From the NCBI GenBank assembly GCA_030652575.1, contig JAUSQI010000166.1, positions 1 through 37,209 on the forward strand: a stretch of DNA of 37,209 nucleotides. The letters are read 5' to 3'. Source of the stretch: Stagnimonas sp. (GTDB taxonomy: Bacteria; Pseudomonadota; Gammaproteobacteria; Nevskiales; Nevskiaceae). The position numbers and the translations under genes were made by a program. This document shows, piece after piece, positions 22,425 through 30,923 of the stretch. Under the pieces are notes generated by a model. It did no database searches and was not told where the DNA came from. It worked only from the letters and a program-made list of their open reading frames with translations. The first letter of the stretch is position 1. Every line of letters begins with the position of its first letter.

Positions 22425-23577
22425 CCTGCGCCCGCGCTGCGAACCACTGCTTGAGCGGGCCGGCGCGATTCACGGTGGAGAGGCCACGCCCGAGCGCGCG
22501 GCCCAGCAGCGCATCACCACCGAAAGCGCGATGGAGTCCATCGGTCATCGCCAGCATCTCGACCGTCTCCGCACTGCGCTGCCGCACATAGCTTTGCAGT
22601 GTGCGGGCGCGCCACCAGCCACGGCCATCCGCACGGGCGGCAGCCAGTGTGGCGGCGAGTGTGGCGGCATCCGCAAGACCAAGATTCACGCCCTGTCCGG
22701 CCAGCGGATGCACCACATGCGCCGCATCGCCGATCGCCACCGCACCCGGCACCAGCGGCGCAGGCACATGCTTGAGCCGCAGCGCGAAACTCTGGCGCGG
22801 CGTGCAGGCGGTGACCGCGCCCAGCACCTGCCCGCTCGCCGTGCCGAGCCGCAGCCTGAAGGCGGCATCGTCGAGCGCCATCAGCTCATCGGCCAGCGTC
22901 GTGTGGCAGGACCAGACGATGGAGCAGCGGCCATCGGCGAGCGGTAGCAAAGCCAGCGGGCCGGTCGGCAAAAACCGCTGACGCGCGATGCCGCCGTGTG
23001 GCTTTTCGGTGGTGACGTGGGCGACCAGTGCACGCTGCGCGTAATCCCAACCGATGCTGTCGATACCAAGTTGCTCGCGCAGCGGCGAGTCGGGGCCATC
23101 GGCCACCACCAGCAGCCGCGCGCGCAGGCTGCGGCCGTCGGCAAGCGTGACGCCGACGCCGTCCTCGTCTGCACGGGTTTCAGTGATGGTGGTTTTGCTC
23201 AGGCGCTGCCACTCACCCGCCTGCGCCCAGAGCGCGGCGTTGAGCAGGCTGTGTTCGACGATCCAGCCCAGCGGCTGATCCGGCAGTGCATCGAAGCGCA
23301 GCGCCTCGTCCGGCTGCTGATGCCAGACCTGCATGCCGCGATAAGGGCTGATGCGCGCCGCAGCAATCGCTGACCAGATGCCGAGCGTGTCGAGCAGATG
23401 AACCGAAGCCGGAGAGAGTGCATAGACGCGCGCATCGACTTCGCCGCCTTCAAATGCAGCCGGTGCCGCTGCGCGTTCGATCAGCGTGACAGCGAAGCCC
23501 GCTTGGGCGAGTGCCGCCGCAGCCGCAAGACCTACCGTGCCGCCACCCGCGACGATCACATCGGCATCGAAACTCAT
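22417..23577 (-). CDS. UbiI/UbiF-type FAD-dependent ubiquinone-biosynthesis monooxygenase
   Basis: This 386-residue flavoprotein belongs to the UbiH/UbiF/VisC/COQ6 family, which hydroxylates the ring of polyprenyl-phenol intermediates of ubiquinone. It shows the FAD dinucleotide motif (VIVAGGGTVGLAAAAAL, residues 7-23), the DG motif (VVADGPDSPLR) and the GD motif with following block (AIGDAAHVVHPLAGQGVNLGLAD). By position it corresponds to E. coli ubiI, directly after ubiH, with a 4-nt ATGA overlap (23574-23577). In other proteobacteria the position hydroxylated by such paralogues varies (C5 or C6, or broader), so I do not assign a symbol. It is the last gene of ygfB-pepP-ubiH-this. Confidence 0.92.
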   Translation of the reverse strand: MSFDADVIVAGGGTVGLAAAAALAQAGFAVTLIERAAAPAAFEGGEVDARVYALSPASVHLLDTLGIWSAIAAARISPYRGMQVWHQQPDEALRFDALPDQPLGWIVEHSLLNAALWAQAGEWQRLSKTTITETRADEDGVGVTLADGRSLRARLLVVADGPDSPLREQLGIDSIGWDYAQRALVAHVTTEKPHGGIARQRFLPTGPLALLPLADGRCSIVWSCHTTLADELMALDDAAFRLRLGTASGQVLGAVTACTPRQSFALRLKHVPAPLVPGAVAIGDAAHVVHPLAGQGVNLGLADAATLAATLAAARADGRGWWRARTLQSYVRQRSAETVEMLAMTDGLHRAFGGDALLGRALGRGLSTVNRAGPLKQWFAARAQGA

Positions 23578-24791
23578 GCGGCGAGACCGGTATGACCGAG
23601 GTTCTGTTGCATAACGGCTCGCTTCGCAGGCGGCATCAAATCCATTGCCAGCAGTCCGAGATGACGCAGGCTGCTGACCACGGGCACGCGGTTGGAGAAC
23701 AGGCGCACCAGTTGATCGGTGAAGTCGGCGGTGCGGCGACGGTCGTCTTCGCGACTGGCCGCGTAATCCGCCAGCAGTCGGCCGTCGCCGAGATCGGCGT
23801 CTTGTGCTGCGGCTTCAGTCAGTCTTGCTGCGAGGGCGGCAACGTCGCGCAGCCCCAGATTGAAACCTTGCGCCGCCACCGGGTGCAGGCTCTGCGCCGC
23901 GTTGCCGCAGAACACCACGCGCGGCGCGCTCAGTGTTTCGCTCAGCGTGCGTTGCAGCGGATAGACGATGCGCTTGCCGATACCGGTGAAACGCCCCAGG
24001 CGCTCGCCGAAAGTGTGCTGTGCGGCGGCGATGAACTCCGCTTCTGCCAGCGCATGCAGATCTTCGGCACGAGCGGTCGGCAAGGTCCAGATCAGCGAGC
24101 AGGGGTGCCCTGCCGCCACATCACTGGCGAGACGGGGCTTGGGCAGCACGGCAAACGGGCCATCCGGCGTGAAACGTTCGTAGGCAACGCCCGCCGGATC
24201 GCGCTGCACGCGGACGGCGGTGACGATCGCGCTCTGCTGGTAGTCGCGCACGTCGGCATTGAAACCGAGCAGGCCACGCAGGGCGGAGCTGGCACCATCG
24301 GCAGCGACCACCAGCTTCACCGCGACGACGCGGCCATCGTCGAGCGTGAGTTTCGCGCCGCGCGGATCCAGCGCCAAACCGGTGACACGGGCCGGGCAAA
24401 GCCATTGCAGATGCGACTGCAAGCGCGCCTGCGCCTGGCCCAGCAAGGCGGCACCGACCGCGCGCAACGGCGTGTTGTAGCCCAGCGCGTCCAGTCCTGT
24501 CTCGGCCGCCGTGAACCGTGCGACGCCGAAGCGGCCGCGCTCGGAAATATGCGTTGCAGTGATCGGCTCGGCTTGCGGCCGCAGCGTGTCCCATAGCCCC
24601 AGATTCTGAAAGATGCGGCGACTACCGTCGTTGAGCGCGATGCAGCGTTCGTCCCAACTTGCGGCATTGGCGGGCGGTGCGACCGCATCGATCAGCGCAA
24701 TCTTGAGCTGGGTGTGGGCCAGAGCCACCGCCAGACTGGTGCCGACGAGACCGCCACCAACGATGGCGATATCCGCCACAAGCTCGCGCAT
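23574..24791 (-). CDS. ubiH: 2-octaprenyl-6-methoxyphenol hydroxylase-type monooxygenase
   Basis: This 405-residue FAD monooxygenase should hydroxylate C1 of the polyprenyl-methoxyphenol intermediate in ubiquinone synthesis. It has the dinucleotide motif IAIVGGGLVGTSLAVAL (about residues 8-24) and the DG motif VVAADGASSALR. The third motif reads FCGNAAQSLHPVAAQGFNLGLRD. The GNAAQ-LHP variant in place of the usual GDAAH is what E. coli UbiH carries, and this separates it from the UbiI/UbiF-type paralogue downstream. ATG 24791 lies 3 nt after the pepP stop, and the two ubi genes overlap by 4 nt, so all three are probably translated from one message. Confidence 0.93.
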   Translation of the reverse strand: MRELVADIAIVGGGLVGTSLAVALAHTQLKIALIDAVAPPANAASWDERCIALNDGSRRIFQNLGLWDTLRPQAEPITATHISERGRFGVARFTAAETGLDALGYNTPLRAVGAALLGQAQARLQSHLQWLCPARVTGLALDPRGAKLTLDDGRVVAVKLVVAADGASSALRGLLGFNADVRDYQQSAIVTAVRVQRDPAGVAYERFTPDGPFAVLPKPRLASDVAAGHPCSLIWTLPTARAEDLHALAEAEFIAAAQHTFGERLGRFTGIGKRIVYPLQRTLSETLSAPRVVFCGNAAQSLHPVAAQGFNLGLRDVAALAARLTEAAAQDADLGDGRLLADYAASREDDRRRTADFTDQLVRLFSNRVPVVSSLRHLGLLAMDLMPPAKRAVMQQNLGHTGLAA

Positions 24792-24794
24792 GGG

Positions 24795-26132
24795 CTAGGC
24801 CGAGGCCATCAGCGCTTCGATCTCGTGGATTTCCTTCGGCACGCCGCTGGTGAGCACTTCCGGCCCGGTCAAAGTCACCAGCACATCGTCTTCGATGCGA
24901 ATGCCGATGCCCCAGAACTCGCTCGGCACACCGGGCGTGCCGGGTGCGACGTAGATGCCGGGTTCGACCGTCATCACCATGCCGGCCTCGAACTTGCGGT
25001 ACTCGCCCTTCAGCTTGTAGCGGCCGACGTCATGCACGTCCATGCCCAGCCAGTGGCCGGTGCCGTGCATGAAGAACTGCTTCTGCTTGTCGGCCTTGAT
25101 GAGTTCATCAACATCACCCGTGAGCAGGCCGAGCTTCACCATGCCCTCGGTGAGCACGCGGGTCGAAACCTCGTGCGGCTTGCCGACGCTTTCGCCGATC
25201 ACCAAGGTGGCAATGGCCGCCTTCTGCGCCGCGAGCACCACCTGGTAGACCGCCTTCTGCGCGGCCGTGAAGGTGCCGTTGATGGGGAAGGTGCGGGTGA
25301 TATCGCCGGTGTAGCCGCGGTACTCGGCGCCGGCATCCACCAGCAGCAGTTCGCCGTCTTTCAACGCCATATTGTTTTCGGTGTAGTGCAGGATGCAGGC
25401 GTTGTCGCCGCCGCCGCAGATGGTGCCGTAGCCGGGCTCACAGTCGTTGAGCGTGAACTCGGCAGCGATCTCGGCGGTGATCTGCCACTCGTTCATGCCG
25501 GGCTTGGTGGCGCGGATGGCGCGCACGTGCGCTGCCGCACTGATCTCGCAGGCGGTGCGCTGCAGCTCGATCTCGCTCGGGCGCTTGAACAGGCGCTGCT
25601 CGTGCAGGGTGTTCTCGAGCGCGACGATGCTGGTGGGGGCCGCCGAACCACGGCGCGCGATGGCGCGGATGTCCTTGATGACGTTGATCACCTGGGTATC
25701 GAGCGCCGGGTCTTCACCGAGCGTGAAATGCACGGTCTCGCGGCCTTGCAACAGCTTCGGCAGTTCTTTCTCCAGCGTGTCGATGGTGAAGGCCTGCGCC
25801 GCACCGAAGAGTGCGACCACGCCCTCGGGGCCGAAACGGCGGCCATGCCAGATTTCGCTCTCGACATCGCGCGGCCGCACGAACAGCACGAACTCGGCGG
25901 AGGCACCGTGCGCATCCTTGCGACCGGGGGCGATCACCGCCACCGCATCGGGTTCGTAGAAACCGGTGAGATAGGCGAAGTCGGAATCCTGCCGAAACTT
26001 GAAGTGCGTATCGCGGGCGCGAGTGACTTCATGGGCGCCGGGGATGATGGCGACGCCATCGAGCCCGATGCGCTGCATGAGCGCTGCGCGGCGTGACGAG
26101 TATTCGGTGAGCTGGTGGTCGTTGGGGCGCAT
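24795..26132 (-). CDS. pepP: Xaa-Pro aminopeptidase P
   Basis: This 445-residue metallopeptidase of the M24B family removes N-terminal residues that precede proline. All five metal ligands of the pita-bread fold are visible: D266 and D277 (VDAGAEYRGYTGDITRTF), H360 (HGTGHWLGMDVHD), E390 (TVEPGIY) and E414 (RIEDDVLVT). The N-terminal domain begins with the family block YSSRRAALMQRIG and includes FKFRQDSDFAYLTGF. ATG 26132 lies 20 nt after ygfB and the stop is 3 nt before ubiH. This order matches the E. coli ygfB-pepP-ubiH-ubiI locus. Confidence 0.97.
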   Translation of the reverse strand: MRPNDHQLTEYSSRRAALMQRIGLDGVAIIPGAHEVTRARDTHFKFRQDSDFAYLTGFYEPDAVAVIAPGRKDAHGASAEFVLFVRPRDVESEIWHGRRFGPEGVVALFGAAQAFTIDTLEKELPKLLQGRETVHFTLGEDPALDTQVINVIKDIRAIARRGSAAPTSIVALENTLHEQRLFKRPSEIELQRTACEISAAAHVRAIRATKPGMNEWQITAEIAAEFTLNDCEPGYGTICGGGDNACILHYTENNMALKDGELLLVDAGAEYRGYTGDITRTFPINGTFTAAQKAVYQVVLAAQKAAIATLVIGESVGKPHEVSTRVLTEGMVKLGLLTGDVDELIKADKQKQFFMHGTGHWLGMDVHDVGRYKLKGEYRKFEAGMVMTVEPGIYVAPGTPGVPSEFWGIGIRIEDDVLVTLTGPEVLTSGVPKEIHEIEALMASA

Positions 26133-26152
26133 GGGCGGCTCCTAGTGGATCA

Positions 26153-26716
26153 TCAATGGACAGCAGAATCTTTGGCGCGTTGCAGTGCACGCGCCTGCGA
26201 GCCGGGGGCCAGCTCCATGAACAGCAACTGCAGGCCGACGCGCACGTATTCGACAAGCTGGGCGTAGGCCTCTTCTTCCATTTCCTCGTCGCCGCTTTCA
26301 TCGAAGCTGGCGCGCGTGAACTGGGCGAGGTCCTCGATCACTTCGCGCACTTCCGGTGCGGCGTTCTTGAGGTCGAGCTTGCCGTGGCTGGCGAGACCGA
26401 ACAGAAAACCCTCGCACCATTCGCCCAAAGCGCGGGCGCGGTCGCCCAGCGGTTGCTCGTCATCGGGTAGCACGAGGCGAATATCGCCATCGGTATCGGC
26501 CAGCGACAGTGCAGCGGCATCGCGCACGGCCTTCAGCAGCGAAGCGCCGGCAATGTCGTGATCGGCGCCGTCGAGCACGGTCATCGGGTCGACATCGGCA
26601 GGGGGGCGGGTGCAGAGCGCGCCGCAAAGCGCACCGTGGTATTCGGCGGCGTCCTGATCGAAACCGGCGCTGCGCAGGGCCGCATTGAGGGCGGCATAGG
26701 GTGTGGATTGGGTCAT
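26153..26716 (-). CDS. ygfB: YgfB/YecA-family (UPF0149) protein
   Basis: This 187-residue, all-helical acidic protein matches the YgfB family: an N-terminal helix pair with AEYHGALCGALC, then LGEWCEGFLFGLA, and EVREVIEDLAQFTRASFDES followed by an acidic stretch (GDEEMEEEAYAQLVEYVRVG). Its function in this organism is not known; in some relatives YgfB influences regulatory circuits. The gene leads the pepP-ubiH-ubiI operon as in E. coli, although the zapA/ssrS genes expected upstream there are absent and an exported Asp-box protein gene stands instead. The ATG at 26716 lies inside the 3' arm of a 10-bp hairpin and 6 nt after a TATACT hexamer. Confidence 0.92.
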   Translation of the reverse strand: MTQSTPYAALNAALRSAGFDQDAAEYHGALCGALCTRPPADVDPMTVLDGADHDIAGASLLKAVRDAAALSLADTDGDIRLVLPDDEQPLGDRARALGEWCEGFLFGLASHGKLDLKNAAPEVREVIEDLAQFTRASFDESGDEEMEEEAYAQLVEYVRVGLQLLFMELAPGSQARALQRAKDSAVH

Positions 26717-26741
26717 CGCCGCAGTATACCGGCGGCGATGA
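26713..26741 (-). promoter_or_regulatory. Hairpin containing the ygfB start codon
   Basis: TCATCGCCGC and GCGGCGATGA form a perfect 10-bp inverted repeat around a 9-nt loop. The ygfB ATG lies inside the downstream arm on the minus strand. If the transcript starts upstream of it, the start codon would be buried. If transcription starts at the ATG (see the -10 entry), the hairpin could not form in the message. Confidence 0.45.
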
Positions 26742-26755
26742 CCGCATCTTTCAAT
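26724..26755 (-). promoter_or_regulatory. Candidate promoter of the ygfB-pepP-ubiH operon
   Basis: Minus strand: TTGAAA, then a 20-nt spacer, then TATACT (26729-26724), with the ygfB ATG 6 nt later. The -10 matches 5 of 6 bases and the -35 matches 5 of 6, but the spacer is longer than the usual 17. The predicted start site coincides with the start codon, implying a leaderless message. Confidence 0.35.
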
Positions 26756-26759
26756 TCAG

Positions 26760-29700
26760 CTAATGCAGGCGGGGTGCCGCAGTCGGCAGCAGCAGCGTCT
26801 GTGCCCAGGTTTTCTTGTTCTTGCGGCTCAAGCCCGCCAGCCAGCGGGCGTCGGCAGAGCCGAACTCGCTCTCGCGCACCGCAACCACCGGCGGCTTCGC
26901 CACCTCGGGCTGCTGGGCGGCTTTTAGCGCCTGGTTGAGCGCCGGGAGGTCCGAATCCAGCAGCGTGGCGAACGCCAGATCAACATCAGCCAGCTCGGCC
27001 TTGAGTGCGGCGATGCGTTGCAGGTGGTAGCTGCCCGGTTTGCCCTCGTGGCTCAGAATCGCGCCGTAGAGCATGTCGGTGTGCTCGCGCAGGCGCTCTT
27101 CGCCGGTGATGGCCCCGCCCTCAGTGGTCGCAACGATGCGCTTGCGTACGGCATCGACCTTGGCGTCCACATCTGCAACCCGCTGACTCAAGGCTGCATC
27201 CTTCACCGCAGCCTTGCGCTCGGCCAGGCCGCTGCGCAGGGCGAGAATGCGATCCATCAGCGCGCTCTCCTGCCCGAACAGCCCATGCACCTGCATGGCA
27301 GCGTCGAACTGGGCCTTGCGGTCGGCAACGGTAAAGCTGCTGCGGCGATCAAGCTTGACGTCGATTTTCTGCTCGTAGACCTTGCCGCCCTTGGTCATGC
27401 GCACGGTGTAGGCGCCGGGCAGCACACGCGGCCCCTGGGTGCCGGCAAAGGCGAGCTGCACGGCCGGTGGCACGCGCGGCGGTTTCATCTGCATGGACCA
27501 GGTGACGCGGTTCAAGCCCCGCCGCTTGCTGGCCGATAGTTCGTCGATGACCTTGCCGCTGGGGTCGAGGATTTCGATCTTGAGCTTGCCGAACAGGTGA
27601 CGAGTCTTCTGGTAGTAGGTGATGACCGCGCCGTCCGTGGGGTTGTCTCCGACGAAGACCGCGCTGCCGCTGGCCCATCCGCCCTGCCCCTGGATGCGCT
27701 GTTGCACGCTGCGACCTACCACAAAAGCGGCATCCTGCTGCAACAGTGCGGTGTTGATCTGCCGCAGCGGACTGATGTCGTCGATGATCCAGATGCCCCG
27801 GCCGTGGGTGCCGAGCACCAGATCGTGGTCGCGGCCCTGAATGGCGATATCGCGTACCGCAACGGACGGAAACTGCTCGCCCTTGAAGGCACCCCAGTTC
27901 ACGCCGGAATCCACCGAAATCCACAGGCCGAACTCGGTGCCGAGATACAGCAGATTCGCTGCGACCGGGTCCTGTTTGATGACGTGTGCGTAACCACGCA
28001 CACCCTTCGTCGCCGCTGGGCCGACCAGCGGCTGCCAGCTGGCGCCGTAGTCGCGGGTGACGAACACGTAAGGCTGGTGATCGCCCATCGTGTGCAGATC
28101 GAAGGTCGCAAAGGCGGTGCCCGGCGCGTGGTGACTGGCCTCGATGGTGCTGACCCAAGCGTTCTTCGGCAGGCCTGCCACGGTCGGCGCATCGCCGTCG
28201 ATCACCTTCTTCCAGCTCTTGCCGCCGTCGCGGGTGAGCTGCACGTTGCCGTCGTCGGTGCCGACCCAGATCAGCCCCGCCACCTTGGGCGACTCACTGA
28301 TCGCATAGATGGTGGTGTGCATCTCCGCCGCCGAGTTGTCCACCGTCACGCCGCCGGTCTGCTCCTGCTTCTGCTTTTCGGGGTTGTTGGTGGTGAGGTC
28401 TGGCGAGATGCGCTGCCAGCTCTGGCCGTGGTCCCTGGTGCGGAACAGGAATTGCCCGCCCATGTAAAGCGCGCCCTTCTCGTGCGGCGAGAGGTGCAGC
28501 GGCGTATTCCAGTTGAAACGCAGCTTCTCGCCGCGCGCGGCCTTGGGCTGGATGTCCCGCGAGGCATGGGTGTGGCGGTGGATGCGCGCGAGATTGCCGC
28601 CCTGGTACTCGGCGTAAAGATAGTTCGGGTCCGAGGGATCGTTGAACATCCAGAAGCCGTCGCCGCCGTACATGTTCTCCCAGCGCGAGTTGGTGATGCC
28701 GCCGGGGTACGCCGAATCGCCGACCCAGGAGGAGTTGTCCTGCAGGCCGCCATAGACGCGATAGGGGTCGGCGTCATCGACACTCACGTGATAGAACTGA
28801 GAGATCGGCAGGTTCTCGTTCTTCCACCATTTGCTGCCGCCGTCGTAGCTGTACCAGAGGCCGCCGTCGTCGCCTGACAAGACATGTTTGGGGTTCTTCG
28901 GATCGACCCAGACCGCATGGATGTCGCCGTGCATGCCCTGAAAGCCGCCAACGATGGTGAAGCTCTTGCCGCCGTCTTCGCTCAAGATGAGATTGCCGTT
29001 GTCCTTGTAGACGCGGTCGGCATTGGTGGGGTCCACCGTCATGCGTGCGAAATAAAACGGCCGCCAGACCATCCACTGGCTCTTGTCGCGGGCCTCCCAG
29101 CTTTGCCCACCATCGCTGCTCACGTACAGCGCTGAATCGGTGGACTCGACGAAGGCGTAGATGCGCTTGGAGTCGCTCGGCGCAACGTTGACCGCGATGC
29201 GGCCATAGGGCTTTTTGGCGAAGCCCTTGGTGGTTTCGGGTGTGACCTCGCTCCAGTTCTTGCCCGCATCGCGGCTCACCATCAGCGCACTCGCCGAGGC
29301 ACTGGTCGGCGACTCACCACCGGAGCGGAAGGTCCAGCCCTTGCGACGGAAGTCCCACAGCCCGGCGTAGAGCACATCCGGGTTCTTGGCATCGAGGCTC
29401 AAGCTAGCGCAACCCGTCGACTGCGAAGGGGCCTTGAGGATGTGCTGCCAGCTTTTGCCGCCATCGCGGGTGGCATAGATGCCACGCGCTTCCGAGTCAC
29501 TCCACAGCCGCCCCAACACGCAGGCGTAGACGGTGTTGCTGTCGCGCGGGTCGATGGCGAGTGCGGCGATGCGCTCGCTATCGCCCAAGCCGACATTGGT
29601 CCAGGTGTCGCCGCCGTCGGTGGTCTTGTAGAGGCCATCGCCGATGGAGACGCTGTTGCGCGTCCAGGCCTCGCCGGTGCCGACCCATACGGTCTGCGGA

Positions 29701-30002
29701 TCTTTCGGGTCCATCGCCAGTGCGCCCACCGACTGCACCGGCTGGTCGTCGAACACGGGGCGGAAAGTGGTGCCGCCATCCTGCGACTTCCAGACGCCCC
29801 CGCTGGCCGCACCCACGTACACCGTGAGCTTGCCGTCGGGCGTGTGCTGGGCGTCCATCGCGGCGATGCGGCCGCTCATGGCGGCCGAGCCGATGTTGCG
29901 GATGCCGAGGCCAGAGACCACGGCGGTATCGGCCACAGGTGCGACCTGAGCAATGGCGAGCGCAGGCAACAAGGCTGCTGTCAAGAGAATCGAACGGATC
30001 AT
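26760..30002 (-). CDS. Exported Asp-box (BNR/sortilin-like) beta-propeller protein
   Basis: This 1080-residue protein has a signal peptide (MIRSILLTAALLPALAIA, cut before Q) and many Asp-box repeats of the form S-x-D-x-G-x-(S/T)-W. I count about eleven, including KSQDGGTTF, KTTDGGDTW, ATRDGGKSW, VSSDGGQSW, LSEDGGKSF, YSYDGGSKW, RTRDHGQSW, LTRDGGKSW, VTRDYGASW and ISVDSGVNW, over about residues 70-750. This predicts one or two beta-propellers of the type found in sortilin and some glycoside hydrolases. A short Ig-like region (about 820-900) and a helical C-terminal part follow. No sialidase arginine triad is evident, so enzymatic activity should not be assumed. It probably acts in the periplasm or outside. 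It follows the LolA-like gene by 9 nt and precedes ygfB by 43 nt. Confidence 0.85.
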   Translation of the reverse strand: MIRSILLTAALLPALAIAQVAPVADTAVVSGLGIRNIGSAAMSGRIAAMDAQHTPDGKLTVYVGAASGGVWKSQDGGTTFRPVFDDQPVQSVGALAMDPKDPQTVWVGTGEAWTRNSVSIGDGLYKTTDGGDTWTNVGLGDSERIAALAIDPRDSNTVYACVLGRLWSDSEARGIYATRDGGKSWQHILKAPSQSTGCASLSLDAKNPDVLYAGLWDFRRKGWTFRSGGESPTSASASALMVSRDAGKNWSEVTPETTKGFAKKPYGRIAVNVAPSDSKRIYAFVESTDSALYVSSDGGQSWEARDKSQWMVWRPFYFARMTVDPTNADRVYKDNGNLILSEDGGKSFTIVGGFQGMHGDIHAVWVDPKNPKHVLSGDDGGLWYSYDGGSKWWKNENLPISQFYHVSVDDADPYRVYGGLQDNSSWVGDSAYPGGITNSRWENMYGGDGFWMFNDPSDPNYLYAEYQGGNLARIHRHTHASRDIQPKAARGEKLRFNWNTPLHLSPHEKGALYMGGQFLFRTRDHGQSWQRISPDLTTNNPEKQKQEQTGGVTVDNSAAEMHTTIYAISESPKVAGLIWVGTDDGNVQLTRDGGKSWKKVIDGDAPTVAGLPKNAWVSTIEASHHAPGTAFATFDLHTMGDHQPYVFVTRDYGASWQPLVGPAATKGVRGYAHVIKQDPVAANLLYLGTEFGLWISVDSGVNWGAFKGEQFPSVAVRDIAIQGRDHDLVLGTHGRGIWIIDDISPLRQINTALLQQDAAFVVGRSVQQRIQGQGGWASGSAVFVGDNPTDGAVITYYQKTRHLFGKLKIEILDPSGKVIDELSASKRRGLNRVTWSMQMKPPRVPPAVQLAFAGTQGPRVLPGAYTVRMTKGGKVYEQKIDVKLDRRSSFTVADRKAQFDAAMQVHGLFGQESALMDRILALRSGLAERKAAVKDAALSQRVADVDAKVDAVRKRIVATTEGGAITGEERLREHTDMLYGAILSHEGKPGSYHLQRIAALKAELADVDLAFATLLDSDLPALNQALKAAQQPEVAKPPVVAVRESEFGSADARWLAGLSRKNKKTWAQTLLLPTAAPRLH

Positions 30003-30011
30003 GGGGTTCTC

Positions 30012-30752
30012 CTACTTGGCGACAGCGACGGGGAAGGTGAACAGGGTCGCCGGCAGGGTGGGATTGACCTCGACCGTCTGGTAGTCGATCACCTGCCGGT
30101 CGCTGGAGCCCTTCTGCCAGAACGCGATCGACATCGGCCAGTAGATGCCGCCCGCCTTCTCGTAGTCGCCGTATTCGGTGACGGTGATTTCCTTCACGCC
30201 GCGCACGCTGCGCTGGCTCTCGGTGCGGATTTCGAGAAAGTGATCCGGGTCGAGCCAGAGGTATTGCAGATCGCCATTGGCCTTCACCACCTTCAACTTG
30301 TGGGCGGGGGTGCCGTCGATGTCCTCGGTACCGAGATAGTCCACCGTGTAGCCCTTCTTCTGGCTATCGACCAGCGGGCCATCGATGTCGGAATCCTCGA
30401 TCAAGCCCTTGACGCTGTCTTCTGGCATGCGCTCAGGATCCTTGCGGCCCTGGAAAGGGTCGATCTGCCAGCCCTCCTTGCCGTCGTAGGCCTGCACATT
30501 GACCAGCCCCTGCAAGGAAAACTCACCACGAATCGCTTTCGGCCTGGCGCGCATCTCGACGTATCCCGCCACAAAGCGGCCCTCGCCAATGATGAACTTG
30601 CCGCTGCGCTTGACGCCCTGCACGGCACTCAGTGCCGCAGCCCCGCCCCGGGCTTCGAGATTCTTCGCCGCCAGCTCGCTGACCGTCAGCGCCCAGCCGG
30701 CCGGGGAGAAACAAAAACTGGCAGCAAGCGCCAGTGACGGCATCATTTTCAT
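30012..30752 (-). CDS. Exported LolA/outer-membrane-lipoprotein-sorting-like protein
   Basis: This 246-residue protein has a signal peptide (MKMMPSLALAASFCFSPAGWA) and a body that resembles the LolA/LolB/LppX half-barrel fold used to carry lipids or lipoproteins: repeated antiparallel strands with VKRSGKFIIGEGR, MRARPKAIRGEF, YDGKEGWQIDPF, HKLKVVKANGDLQYLWLDPDHFLEIRTES and EYGDYEKAGGIYWPMSI. It is not canonical LolA, so the cargo is unknown. I placed the start at ATG 30752 because GAGGG lies 8-10 nt upstream and the signal peptide starts there; the frame remains open far upstream but is antisense to argA. It is the first gene of a pair with the Asp-box protein. Confidence 0.8.
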   Translation of the reverse strand: MKMMPSLALAASFCFSPAGWALTVSELAAKNLEARGGAAALSAVQGVKRSGKFIIGEGRFVAGYVEMRARPKAIRGEFSLQGLVNVQAYDGKEGWQIDPFQGRKDPERMPEDSVKGLIEDSDIDGPLVDSQKKGYTVDYLGTEDIDGTPAHKLKVVKANGDLQYLWLDPDHFLEIRTESQRSVRGVKEITVTEYGDYEKAGGIYWPMSIAFWQKGSSDRQVIDYQTVEVNPTLPATLFTFPVAVAK

Positions 30753-30911
30753 GGGACGACCCTCTTTTGGATGCGTCGAAGTTAACAATCTCTTGACGCG
30801 ATGGCGAGCCGACAGCTTGCCGGACCGTTGAAAGTTTTCATCTGCCTGCGGCCAGAAGGGTAAAGCACCACGCCATCGCAGCCGGACTTTCACGGGCCGT
30901 GGCCCAGCGTG

Positions 30912-30917
30912 GATAAT
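30912..30917 (+). promoter_or_regulatory. Candidate -10 element of argA
   Basis: GATAAT (5 of 6 consensus bases) lies 6 nt before the argA ATG at 30924. The -35 region about 17 nt upstream (around 30888-30894, TTTCAC-like) is weak. The spacing would place the transcript start at the start codon. No Shine-Dalgarno is visible before the ATG, consistent with but not proving a leaderless transcript. Confidence 0.35.
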
Positions 30918-30923
30918 CCCGCC

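Noticed and set aside
26760-30002. Reading the Asp-box protein as a sialidase
   Set aside because: Asp-boxes alone do not define the enzyme; I see no arginine triad or FRIP-type motif, so I call only the fold.
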